A stretch of 64,000 bases of DNA from Pseudomonas fluorescens. Its GTDB lineage: Bacteria > Pseudomonadota > Gammaproteobacteria > Pseudomonadales > Pseudomonadaceae. Both the position numbers and the translations under genes were made by a program. The notes beneath the pieces are model-generated. The model ran no database searches, was not told where the DNA came from, and saw only the letters and a list, made by a program, of their open reading frames with translations. Where the stretch lies: contig NZ_MOBX01000014.1 in NCBI RefSeq assembly GCF_003732425.1, positions 62,001-126,000 on the forward strand, written 5' to 3'. This document shows positions 16,183-25,035 of this stretch, piece by piece (position 1 is the first letter of the stretch; the number at the start of each line of letters is the position of its first letter).

Positions 16183-18181
16183 TGTAGAAAACCTCGCCGT
16201 TATCTCGAGACCAAAAATAACCTGGATTCAACTGAGCAGATTTCGTCGCACCATCAAAGCTAATCTGGTAGCTATGTGACGTATATTTAGATAGCTGGTC
16301 GATATAATACCGCTCATTTATTTCTGTATCAGTGGACAGTAAAACAACTTGATGGCTCGCTGATGGGAAATAATTTTCGATAAGATTCTCTCTATGGCGA
16401 GAGTCCAACCGTCCAAGTGGCGTATCGATGATCACTGGAAGCTGCCGACCAGACGTTTTAGCTAGAGCATCCAGAATTGCAATCGCATAAATTTGCTGCT
16501 CACCGGCAGAGAGTGACCGTCGATTGATAACTGATCCGCCATCATCAATTAACTCCACGTCAAAAGTAGAAGCATTGATGCGCGCAGTTATTCTTAGGTC
16601 ATCTTTTCGAGCTAGACGTCGATATGCTTCTGCGAACATTTTTTCCAGTTTTTGAACCCTAGCCCTTGTCAGCTCCACTCCATACTCATCTAGCAATGCC
16701 AGAGTGCGATTGGCATTCTCTGTGGCTCCGTTTGAACTATGCTCTGTTCTTCCTTTGTCATGAAGCTTTTGTAGTTTCTTGGCGCAGTCCAACTGATCCA
16801 GCAACGCCTTCCGAGCTTTTTCAAGCAACGCTTTGTACCCAGTCAATACTGCTTGGTATTTTTTATCGAGATCCCGGATATGTTGAATGGCGTCCATTAG
16901 CTGTTCGTCATCGGGGGCGCGCTCGATATTACTTGACGCTTGTTCAAGTTCGCGTTCAGATTGTTCCAAATCTGAACGGGCTTTATCAAAGCGTGCGTAA
17001 GAAATGACCGCCTCGCTATTTATAGCTTTCTCAAGAATGCCCAGCTCTCGTTCGGAAATGTCCAGTATTATCTGGTCATTGGAGGAGGTGCCGACATATT
17101 TTTTAAATTCTTTATCAATCGTGGCCATTAATGATGACTTTGACGGTAATGCGCTTAGTTCGGAATTCTTATTGAGAGTGTTGATAAACGCGTTGAATTC
17201 GGAGGTGAAAATTGAGCGTTTTTTTAGATCTGATTCAGTTTCCAGTTGCTTCAGCAGTACGCGGAGTGCATTGGGGGCTAATGCAAACGGTAGGGCTCCC
17301 TCCAGCTCGTGGCGGATAGACTTTTCGGAGCTAGCCCTTGCCTTGATTAGTTCGTCTACACGCGTCTGCTCGGTGGCTTTGCTGGAGGCAAATGCCCCGC
17401 CTTGAGTGGCAAGCAGCGCTTCTTGCTTCCTGATGTCATTCAAGATGATTTCTAGCGAAATTTTCTCCAAATCTGCTGCGTACCGAAAGTTTTCGGCGCT
17501 CAGACCATGTCTTAACCCATCCTGTTCGAGTTCCATCAGTTTGTTTTGATGTTCAATGCTTGACGCGGCCGCGGCTTGGCGTTTTAGAAATATCGCCAAG
17601 TCGTTACGGAGTTTTGAAATCAGATCTAAACCGAGCAACCGGCGGACTGCAGTTTGTAGAACTCGACCAGACTCGTCCTCAGCAAGAGAAGCGATTTTCT
17701 CGCCATCGAAAAAGAATAAATCTGCTATTCCATGGGGTATTAATTCGTTGAGAAAGCCTTGGCACTGGTCATAATTTAGCTCATTTAAAATAGCCCCGTC
17801 TTGAAAAAGGGTGAGCCGATCCTTCTCACCTCGATTCCAGGTCCGGTCCACTTTGAAAATTGATTGCTCGCCGTTCTTATTATAGGTGAAAGTCAATGTG
17901 ACGGCGGCGTAACCCGGTTGCTCGGGTGCTTTGCTTCCGTTATGAACGAACGATTCAAGCTTTTCAATATAATCCTGATTTTGGTGTAAACCCTCAAATG
18001 CATTTCGGCCATACAGTGCTAAACGTATGGCGGTCAGAATAGAGGTTTTCCCTGCCCCGTTCAGACCTCCAATCAATATGATCGGCTTGGAGCCATGCGC
18101 GCTGTCTTTAGGCTCTAAATCAATCTCATGCACACCTTGAAATACTCTGAAATTTTCAAGGGTTAAATTTTTTATCATCAT
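16169..18181 (-). CDS. dndD: DNA phosphorothioation ATPase DndD
   Basis: 670 aa. The Walker A motif is at residues ~38-46 (GGLNGAGKT), a long coiled coil occupies the middle, the signature RRSLSAGEQQIYAIAIL lies near the C-terminus, and Walker B with D-loop is LPVIIDTPLGRLDSRHREN. Length and layout fit DndD, an SMC/Rad50-like ATPase thought to open or handle DNA during sulfur insertion. The start ATGATG at 18181 lies just after the dndC stop, and its 3' end overlaps dndE. Confidence 0.92.
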   Translation of the reverse strand: MMIKNLTLENFRVFQGVHEIDLEPKDSAHGSKPIILIGGLNGAGKTSILTAIRLALYGRNAFEGLHQNQDYIEKLESFVHNGSKAPEQPGYAAVTLTFTYNKNGEQSIFKVDRTWNRGEKDRLTLFQDGAILNELNYDQCQGFLNELIPHGIADLFFFDGEKIASLAEDESGRVLQTAVRRLLGLDLISKLRNDLAIFLKRQAAAASSIEHQNKLMELEQDGLRHGLSAENFRYAADLEKISLEIILNDIRKQEALLATQGGAFASSKATEQTRVDELIKARASSEKSIRHELEGALPFALAPNALRVLLKQLETESDLKKRSIFTSEFNAFINTLNKNSELSALPSKSSLMATIDKEFKKYVGTSSNDQIILDISERELGILEKAINSEAVISYARFDKARSDLEQSERELEQASSNIERAPDDEQLMDAIQHIRDLDKKYQAVLTGYKALLEKARKALLDQLDCAKKLQKLHDKGRTEHSSNGATENANRTLALLDEYGVELTRARVQKLEKMFAEAYRRLARKDDLRITARINASTFDVELIDDGGSVINRRSLSAGEQQIYAIAILDALAKTSGRQLPVIIDTPLGRLDSRHRENLIENYFPSASHQVVLLSTDTEINERYYIDQLSKYTSHSYQISFDGATKSAQLNPGYFWSRDNGEVFYNATQ

Positions 18182-18182
18182 C

Positions 18183-19802
18183 TTAGGCTGTCCAGTCCGC
18201 AGGGTTTTGCATTCCCGCGGTCACAATCTGATCTTGGATATTTTTAATTTCTTTTTCGATGTTCGCTATATCCAATTGATGAATATCCTTTTGGTGTCGC
18301 TTTTGAAGCAGCACTTGGTTCTCTTCAATCTGTTCTAGGGAGCCCCAGTCCTTTCGGAGAATACTGTCGATTTTTTCGAAAATCCCATGGCGGCGGCTCA
18401 ACCCTTCCATGGATACTTCGAGTTCGATCAGTTTCATAACCATCTCTGGACTGGTGTTATGCTTCTCTGAAATGTTGCTCAACAGTTCCGCGTCACAGGT
18501 GTCGAACCGAGACTGGTCGTCGATTACCCAGTCAAGATTATTGCTATAGACGCTTTTATAGATAGACGGCAGCTCATCTGTCCAATCTGGTTCATTTGGG
18601 TCTCTTAACCATTCTTGCCGGATTGCATGTAGCTCTGGTTCTGTAATCAGAGTTATTTCATGTCCGTCATCATTTAGTTGCTTTTCAAGTTTTAAGAGTT
18701 CTTTGAGCCAAATTTTTCGGTATTTCAGCCAATATGGACCAGGAATATGCTTGCGCTCGGCAGCAACATCTTCACCTTCTTTGGCATACTGATATGTTAC
18801 TTTTCCATTCCGCCGTTTGTAATTGCGGTATACGTCTTTTTGTTGAGGATCCGTTGTATTGGCGAGAGTATCGCGAAAATTCAACAGCGGTAACATCCAG
18901 TCTTCACCATTCTGGATTAGATTTTCCATGGCACGATCTTTCGTGACCACAGTACATGTCCAGCAACCAAATCGGGAGTTGCCGCATGATGGGGTGCTCT
19001 CGTCAATCACCAGCGGACATTCGCCTTGTCCTGATGAGTGCATATACAAAGTCCACAAAGGACGATTGCTGCCACCCCAAGGAGTTTCCCATTCGTCGAT
19101 GTCATTCGTGGAGTAGCGAAATGCACCACGGAGCAACTTCCAGACATCGTCCGTGCTCCAGTGGTCGATGGGAGTATAGATAAATGCGTTTGCTAGGGTT
19201 GTGTGTCTCGCGAGCCGAGAGCCATCGATCTTGTGCTTGGCGATCACCTGAGCCCTTGACGCACTTTCGTCGCTTCGCGCTCCTAGAAGAACTATGACCT
19301 CATCATATTGGCTAATTTTTTCGCGAATAAATTCACTTACGGGGTCAATCTTCATCCGTTCTGTGCACCACCGGAAGCTACGGCTGGGGGCAGGGTAGCC
19401 TTTACCCAGAAGATTCACCCAAAAAGTATCATCTGTTTGCGGAGTCACAGTGTGCTGCGTGATCGGCAGCTCATCCCGTTTTGCAGACTTTTCGATCAGA
19501 AGCATGCTGCTTTTGATCAGGTCTACAACAACTGGTGTTTCAACCAATGTGTCGGAGGTAATGATGAAAATATGTTTTAATCGGAGTTCAGGCGGGAGAC
19601 CGAGTAATGCTAGGTAAACCAATGTTACAACAGCGGACGAGTCTTTACCTCCGCTGTAGCCAATGATCCACGGCCGTGAGTCCATGCAATACATTCGTTG
19701 AATTTCACTGATCGTTTCAGAAAGTGATTTTCCAGCGAATTGTTCATGATTTATGAACTCTTCATAGTCCGTCAAGTCATAGGCTAAAGCGAGCTTAGTC
19801 AT
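18183..19802 (-). CDS. dndC: DNA phosphorothioation sulfurtransferase DndC
   Basis: 539 aa. The PP-loop of PAPS-reductase-like enzymes is at residues 49-56 (YSGGKDSS). Conserved cysteines for the 4Fe-4S cluster are visible in FRWCTERMK and CGNSRFGCWTC. DndC adenylates the DNA phosphate and passes on sulfur received from a cysteine desulfurase. No dndA lies in the window, so a housekeeping IscS-type desulfurase probably supplies sulfur. Its start overlaps the dndB end by eight bases. Confidence 0.95.
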   Translation of the reverse strand: MTKLALAYDLTDYEEFINHEQFAGKSLSETISEIQRMYCMDSRPWIIGYSGGKDSSAVVTLVYLALLGLPPELRLKHIFIITSDTLVETPVVVDLIKSSMLLIEKSAKRDELPITQHTVTPQTDDTFWVNLLGKGYPAPSRSFRWCTERMKIDPVSEFIREKISQYDEVIVLLGARSDESASRAQVIAKHKIDGSRLARHTTLANAFIYTPIDHWSTDDVWKLLRGAFRYSTNDIDEWETPWGGSNRPLWTLYMHSSGQGECPLVIDESTPSCGNSRFGCWTCTVVTKDRAMENLIQNGEDWMLPLLNFRDTLANTTDPQQKDVYRNYKRRNGKVTYQYAKEGEDVAAERKHIPGPYWLKYRKIWLKELLKLEKQLNDDGHEITLITEPELHAIRQEWLRDPNEPDWTDELPSIYKSVYSNNLDWVIDDQSRFDTCDAELLSNISEKHNTSPEMVMKLIELEVSMEGLSRRHGIFEKIDSILRKDWGSLEQIEENQVLLQKRHQKDIHQLDIANIEKEIKNIQDQIVTAGMQNPADWTA

Positions 19803-20883
19803 TATTTAAAACCTGTTTTTCAAGCAATATTTCTTCCGCCGAAAGCGGAAGTGATAGAGCATTTTTTAGTGCGTTGCATGTGAGACGAATCGCCGAAGTC
19901 GATTTGCTTAATTTTCCATGTGTCATAGTACGCCGCAACCATTCGGGGTTCGTCTTACGCCAATCCACACTTCTAATACCTGCCAAATCAGCTTCCCACG
20001 TATGCGGGTTACATTTGATGAGACTGCGCCCAAGTAATCCTAAGGCATGCAAGCCAACAGCGTGAGCATGAACGTACTCTTGACGAAGGTGGGCGGCAGA
20101 AACGTTTTTGCTCATTGCCATTTGCCAGTCTGGCATGTAAATGCAAAGGGTTTTCCAGAACTTTGTTGCAAGCATTGCCTCGTCTTCGCTATAACCATCT
20201 TTCGAGCCTTTAGCCAAAAGTGAGCGAGTGGCCTGCTTAATACTACTCAATGTGAATAGCTTACTTGACAGTGCTGATACGCTGGATCTTTCCATTTCGG
20301 TCAGGCCGACAAAAGGTTCAGTTGTTTTCGCAAGGAATCGAGCGAGTTCAGATGAAGGGTCTCTGTGGTCGTAAAGTGTTGCTAATGAAGGACTGGGTTT
20401 GATTGCATGCTTATTTAAGTCAGCGAACATTTGCTGACTACGCTGTAGTCCTTCGTCAACAAAAAATAGTACTGGGATGTTGTCTTGTCCTAGTTCCGGC
20501 CTTTCAAGCAAAGCTTCTTCTATCGCTTTTCGTCGGTGTTGACCGTCGTTTATTAGAATCTGAGCATCCATCGGCACGCGAAGGGTTCCCAGGTTTTGAG
20601 ACTGCGGATATTCCTCAAACGCAATTTCCACTGCAATAGAAGCGGTTAGCGCTGAGAAAACGTAGTCATCGGGATTGTCTAGGAGATATCTGACCATCTC
20701 AGGTATCCGGGTTTTATTCAGAGTGCGCTGCGCTCGTAGCTCAGGCGGGACCTCTGTCTCATCAAAGCTGAAGATTTTGGGAATTATCCGCATTGGGCAG
20801 GTCGCGATGTAGAAGGGGCGACCAGCCTGTATTCCCCTCACGGCGGGAAAGGAATAGCAGTAGTTGGCATCAAATGGCTTCAT
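19795..20883 (-). CDS. dndB: DndB, DGQHR-family regulator of phosphorothioation
   Basis: 362 aa. The DGQHR motif is at residues 113-117 (LINDGQHRRKAI), followed by MFADLNKHAIKPSPS, the usual DndB pattern. DndB represses or tunes dnd transcription and affects which sites are modified in the systems studied. It is first in the dndBCDE operon and reads away from the nuclease at 21377. A palindromic element just upstream of its start (20910-20927) fits autoregulation. Confidence 0.92.
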   Translation of the reverse strand: MKPFDANYCYSFPAVRGIQAGRPFYIATCPMRIIPKIFSFDETEVPPELRAQRTLNKTRIPEMVRYLLDNPDDYVFSALTASIAVEIAFEEYPQSQNLGTLRVPMDAQILINDGQHRRKAIEEALLERPELGQDNIPVLFFVDEGLQRSQQMFADLNKHAIKPSPSLATLYDHRDPSSELARFLAKTTEPFVGLTEMERSSVSALSSKLFTLSSIKQATRSLLAKGSKDGYSEDEAMLATKFWKTLCIYMPDWQMAMSKNVSAAHLRQEYVHAHAVGLHALGLLGRSLIKCNPHTWEADLAGIRSVDWRKTNPEWLRRTMTHGKLSKSTSAIRLTCNALKNALSLPLSAEEILLEKQVLNND

Positions 20884-20909
20884 CGTTTCTCGCGAGCTGC
20901 GGGCTCGGC

Positions 20910-20927
20910 TGCGTCATAGAAGACGTA
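20910..20927. promoter_or_regulatory. Candidate DndB operator (TGCG-N10-CGTA)
   Basis: TGCG, ten bases, CGTA, centred about 35 bases upstream of the dndB start. A similar N11 version is at 20940-20958, and GACGTAG recurs at 20973-20979. A TACG-N10-CGTA palindrome is recalled as the binding site of the DndB-type repressor in Salmonella. This copy differs at one base. DndB binding is inferred. Confidence 0.5.
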
Positions 20928-21376
20928 GCTTACTTTTCCTGCGTCATTTTTTCACGTAATTTTTTGTCTTATGACGTAGCCCCATTGATAATCAGAGCAT
21001 TTCAGATTCCTGCGGCGTTCTGACGCTTGCCACGCACGGAAGCCTGCCACCCGTGCTGTTTCTAGGTCTGCCCAGCGCGCAGTGTCACGGTTTTTCCCTG
21101 CATCACTATGGTTTGTGAGCGAAGTGGTTGAGCCAACCTATAGGTGAGTTTTTTCCAAGGTGATTTACCACGCAAGCTGCTCTGACCGACGACGAGAGCG
21201 GCCGTTCTTTGAAAGCGCCTTGCAAGCGAGCGTTATCAGGTGCTGTCGGGGGATACGCTGGACATACTAGTGGCGAAATAGTGGCTTCAGGTTCAAGGGG
21301 GGTAGCAGCGTCATCCTGCGCCCCACAGAACATAAATATCGACGCAATACAATGTGCGTCTACTTGAGTCCCATAT
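20928..21376. other. Remainder of the divergent dndB/Mrr-like intergenic region
   Basis: About 450 bases between the divergent dndB and Mrr-like genes. The dndB-proximal part is AT-rich and carries further half-sites of the candidate operator. The rest is more GC-rich. No gene or RNA was recognised. Confidence 0.45.
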
Positions 21377-22204
21377 ATGACGATCACTGAAGCGATAAGG
21401 CAAGTTATGGAATTTCATAACTCTCCAATGACCGCCGAAGAAGCCTATCGCGCTATCATTGATGCTAAGCTTTACGAATTCCATGCTGACAATCCAGGGC
21501 ATGTCGTCCGAAGTCAAATTCGTCGTCATTGCATAGGGCTTGACTTCCCCAGCGCTGCGCCGACTAAGTACTTTAGGCTTGTGGGCGAGAATCGCTACGA
21601 GCCTGTAAACAAAATTATCCGACAACCACGCCAGCATCGCGTCACAACCCCAACTAAGACGCCGGTGTTGGTACGAGAGCCTCACGCTTCGAGCCTTCTT
21701 GAGCTACAGAGCTTACACGCAAAATATGTTTCCGAGCTCAAGCGAAAGATATTAGCCGATCTTAGGCGGATGTCACCAACTGGGTTTGAGCTTTTTGCTA
21801 AGCGACTGTTGGATGTATATGGATTTCATGATACTAAAGTGACCAAGGTCTCAGGTGACGGTGGAATTGACGGGTATGGTAAGCTTAAAGTAGGCCTTGC
21901 GAATCTTAATGTTGCATTCCAGTGCAAGCGCTGGGCCAAGGGGAACATTCAAAGGCCCGAAATCGATAAGTTTCGTGGTGCGGCGCAGGGTGATTTCGAG
22001 CAAGGTCTTTTTTTTACCACCGCATCATTTTCTGAAGGGGCTGTTGGTGCGTCCATTAAAAGGGGAGCGGTGCCCATCGTTCTAGTCGATGGACGTTCCA
22101 TTGTCGATCTTATGATTGAAAAAGGATTCGGTGTCCAAGTAGAAACGCTATCAATTCCCTCCTATGCGCTTGATCTTGCACTGGGAACTGAAAGCCACGG
22201 TTAA
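21377..22204 (+). CDS. HARE-HTH plus Mrr-like restriction endonuclease
   Basis: 275 aa. Residues 1-75 look like a HARE-HTH DNA-binding domain (TITEAIRQVMEFHNSPMTAE ... KYFRLVGENRY). Residues ~130-250 are an Mrr-type PD-(D/E)xK nuclease with GDGGIDGYG (Asp165) and FQCKRW (Gln182, Lys184), followed by GAAQGDFEQGLFFTTASFSE. Mrr proteins cut modified or foreign DNA. It is divergent from dndB. In a cell that makes phosphorothioate it must either spare modified sites or recognise another mark, and the sequence does not show which. Confidence 0.82.
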   Translation: MTITEAIRQVMEFHNSPMTAEEAYRAIIDAKLYEFHADNPGHVVRSQIRRHCIGLDFPSAAPTKYFRLVGENRYEPVNKIIRQPRQHRVTTPTKTPVLVREPHASSLLELQSLHAKYVSELKRKILADLRRMSPTGFELFAKRLLDVYGFHDTKVTKVSGDGGIDGYGKLKVGLANLNVAFQCKRWAKGNIQRPEIDKFRGAAQGDFEQGLFFTTASFSEGAVGASIKRGAVPIVLVDGRSIVDLMIEKGFGVQVETLSIPSYALDLALGTESHG

Positions 22205-22741
22205 CTTGTTTGGTCGTAGACTGTGGCAAATTAACGGTTAAATAGAAAGTTGAGCAGATCCTAATGCTGCTTAGCAACTAGCCGGCTCATGCGCGGCCTT
22301 CTTTCAATTCCTCTTTCTTGCTCTTATATACTTTTAAATGATCCATTGCTTTTAAGTGATGAGGTTGATCGTTAAGACGTGGTATTTTGTGGTGTCTGGG
22401 TAGCCCCGAATATTTTAATAGCCCTCGGCTTCTACATAATAGCGGATGTTAACATCGAGCGACTATTGATCCCAAGATTGAAGAGAGAAAGAGCGCTATT
22501 GGGCATCTTACTTTGCTTGATCTAGAGATAAATTCAAGCGCAGATAAGAAACCTTGTAATGATGAGCGGGATATTTAAAAAAACCTCAATTACGTTGAAT
22601 GTAAAACTGCCGCCAAGCGAGTTTGGAGCTTTAAAAGCTCTACGAAATATGAAAAGGATCTTTTCGCTATGGCGAGGGTGATATTTGTCGCTTAAGTTCA
22701 ATTTTGGAAGTGTTTGTGATGGTCTGGGTTTGCGATATATG
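22205..22741. other. 537-bp AT-rich gap with no recognised gene
   Basis: Convergent spacer between the Mrr-like gene and the relaxase. All frames are broken by stops. Short frames at about 22590-22680 have no start context. It may be a decayed gene or the junction between the Dnd cargo and the conjugative-element remnant, since base composition changes across it. Confidence 0.45.
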
Positions 22742-24484
22742 TTAGCCCGGAAATTTATGATTCTTCATTGAGAGAAAAGGATTGTCGGCAGGCATAGATC
22801 CAGGTTCGAATAATAGAGATGGCTTTTCTAGCAAATAACCTTTGAGTGTTGCTTTTTTCCGAGGACCTTGGACCTGGCAGATGCAGATATTAAAACCATT
22901 TTCACGTTTCCTGTGGACCTTCAGTTTTTCAAACTGCTTCTGTACCCAGCGCCACTCTTCAATCTCTTGACCTACACCTTTGGCGATGCCTGGAAACTCC
23001 CGAACGTATCGCTGGAAGAGGCCAGGCGTTACCAGAAACACAGTACCGCTAACAGTGTGGATTTTAGCCTTGCTGTCGTTGATGAGCAGCTCGTGGCTTT
23101 GGATGCCTTTTCTGACCCAGTCCAGAAAAATCTGACCAGGGTTATTCGAAGGATGAATTGAGATTTCGAGAACATTTTCCGACGGCGTATCACGCACCTC
23201 GGATTCTCCCATTTCGAACATATTCAACAACGTGTCGAGATAGTCAGCGTCTTCTATCGCCGTTGGATCTGGCAGAGAAGAGCTTTGACGCGATCCTGTA
23301 CTGACAGTTTCGGGCGCTGGTATTGGTACCTGGGTGTCAGTTGAGTGGTCATGGGCCGCAATGCTCACCGTTCCACTGAAAGCCTCGGGCCGGTCTTCGT
23401 TCCCCCAAATCAGTGCGGGTTGAAGGCGCAGAAAGGTGAAACTCTGCTGCCAGGTTCCCTGTGTCACATGTGCGGTCCAGATGGCTTTGCCTTCCGGCGT
23501 GGACTCGACCAATCCATGTGACTGTAGCTCGTCGAACACCGCGAGATTGGATGAAGGAATACCCTCAATCGATTGCGACAGCAGATAGGCCCGTAGCTTG
23601 TCCGTGACCGTCTTGCTGACGAGCCAAAGGGCGTCCTGGGTCAGCCACCCTGCGGCACCGGGCTGGTTGAGTTTTAGCACGTGCTGAACCAGGTGACGCA
23701 GTCCGCTGATCAAGTGATGTTGCAGCGAATGAATCGGCGCTTGCAGCGCCTTGCTCGGGTTACCACCAATATTCTGTGCGGTGGAAACACGGTCGGCCTG
23801 CATCACCAACTCACCGAGCACGCCGGCACGTTCGTACTGGCCCGCCAGGAAATACAGCAGGTTGGCCCAGAGCGATGGAAATCCACTGAGCCAATCGAGG
23901 ATTGGGCGCTCGAGAATCTGGGTGTAGAGCAAACCTGCAGCGGCGCCGTGCAAGTGATAGTCGCGACCCTTGATGTAACGAAAACGGTAGGGCTGATCCA
24001 GCGGCCCCTGCCAGGGGTGCCAAACACGGCCGTCTTGGCGTTCGACCTGCAGGTCCACGGCGATCTTGCCGATGTCATGCAGCAGGGCGCCATAGGCGAT
24101 GCCAGCCGACCAGGCATCGGTCTGGGCGGCTTGGTCTTCGGGCGCGGCGCCGGTGGGAAGCAGATAGGATTGGCGCAGTTTCAAACTGCAGGCGACCAGT
24201 TCCAGTCCATGGTCGAGCATGCCTCCGAGATAAGCGTGATGGTGTGTCTCGCTGGCCGGGAGTTGCTGGACCTGTTCGGCGTAGCGATGGATCGGATTCA
24301 AATAGAGCTGGATGAACTGCGCGTGGGAGAGGGCGGTGTACTGCCAGATGCGATCGAGCAACTGGCGGCGGTGCTCCGCTGCTAACAAACTGTGGGCCGA
24401 TTCGATGGGCAGGTAACCTTCGGCGACGTTGACGGTCGGTGGCGGAAGGGGCTTCAGCCTTTTGCGGCGAAACAGGCTGAGCAT
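22742..24484 (-). CDS. MobH-family relaxase (TraI_2 type)
   Basis: 580 aa starting MLSLFRRKRLKPLPP with GGAGG upstream. Residues ~35-330 form the TraI_2 domain. It contains the HD-type histidines ETHHHAYLGGMLDHGLEL and ALLHDIGKIAVDL characteristic of MobH relaxases of ICEs such as the clc/PFGI families. A linker follows, and the last ~120 residues form the C-terminal domain (GQIFLDWVRKGI ... TLKGYLLEKP). It nicks oriT and pilots DNA in conjugation. No other transfer genes are present, so it is a remnant or acts in trans. Confidence 0.88.
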   Translation of the reverse strand: MLSLFRRKRLKPLPPPTVNVAEGYLPIESAHSLLAAEHRRQLLDRIWQYTALSHAQFIQLYLNPIHRYAEQVQQLPASETHHHAYLGGMLDHGLELVACSLKLRQSYLLPTGAAPEDQAAQTDAWSAGIAYGALLHDIGKIAVDLQVERQDGRVWHPWQGPLDQPYRFRYIKGRDYHLHGAAAGLLYTQILERPILDWLSGFPSLWANLLYFLAGQYERAGVLGELVMQADRVSTAQNIGGNPSKALQAPIHSLQHHLISGLRHLVQHVLKLNQPGAAGWLTQDALWLVSKTVTDKLRAYLLSQSIEGIPSSNLAVFDELQSHGLVESTPEGKAIWTAHVTQGTWQQSFTFLRLQPALIWGNEDRPEAFSGTVSIAAHDHSTDTQVPIPAPETVSTGSRQSSSLPDPTAIEDADYLDTLLNMFEMGESEVRDTPSENVLEISIHPSNNPGQIFLDWVRKGIQSHELLINDSKAKIHTVSGTVFLVTPGLFQRYVREFPGIAKGVGQEIEEWRWVQKQFEKLKVHRKRENGFNICICQVQGPRKKATLKGYLLEKPSLLFEPGSMPADNPFLSMKNHKFPG

Positions 24485-24705
24485 CGTGACCTCCGTAAAG
24501 TGGCTGGATCAGTGGCCTTTTAGCCTTTTCGGATAGAGCTCTTACCCTTGAGCACCCATTCCCTCCCAACCCTTATCCGTCCTTTTGGCTCGTATCCCTT
24601 TGCATGGCAATCGCAATATGGATACGGCTAGGCATCGTTTTGTTGGGGCTAGTACAGCAAAGAAAAGAGTCGGTACACTGCGGTGCCTATTTTTTGGGTC
24701 TTGCC

Positions 24706-24903
24706 ATGAATCTCACTGACGCCACGCTCGTGCTGCTGCTCGCGGCACGTATCCATGGGACTGACGAAGCCGTCCGTGCCTCGGCGAAGAGCGTGGTCAA
24801 GAAGTTGCCGCGCAGTAAGCGTGATCTGATCTACAAGGTAATCGACAGTCGGAGTCCCCTCGAGCTGGTGGATTTTCTGGCGCAGAACCTGGATGCGGAA
24901 TGA
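24706..24903 (+). CDS. 65-aa conserved-looking ICE protein, function unknown
   Basis: 65 aa from the ATG at 24706 (MNLTDATLVLLLAARIHG). The frame is open upstream to 24604, but the shorter start gives a compact helical protein and avoids an unlikely hydrophobic extension. Divergent from the relaxase and followed by a hairpin with a T-run. No motif was recognised. Confidence 0.6.
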   Translation: MNLTDATLVLLLAARIHGTDEAVRASAKSVVKKLPRSKRDLIYKVIDSRSPLELVDFLAQNLDAE

Positions 24904-24945
24904 CAGGCTGCGGGTGTGTGCCCATCTCTGATTCTTTGCATCAGA

Positions 24946-24967
24946 GCCCCGCGGCATGGGGATTTTT
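24946..24967 (+). terminator. Terminator-like hairpin
   Basis: CCCC and GGGG arms around a short loop, followed by ATTTTTCT, 45 bases after the 65-aa gene. Confidence 0.6.
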
Positions 24968-25035
24968 CTGAGCGCAGAAAAAAGGGCCCAACTCGTGTCG
25001 GACCCTGTGAAGCGTTTGCAGCGGTGAGGTAACGA

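Noticed and set aside
24604..24705. N-terminal extension of the 65-aa protein
   Set aside because: The extension adds a hydrophobic stretch without a ribosome-binding site and overlaps the likely promoter. The ATG at 24706 gives a more natural protein.
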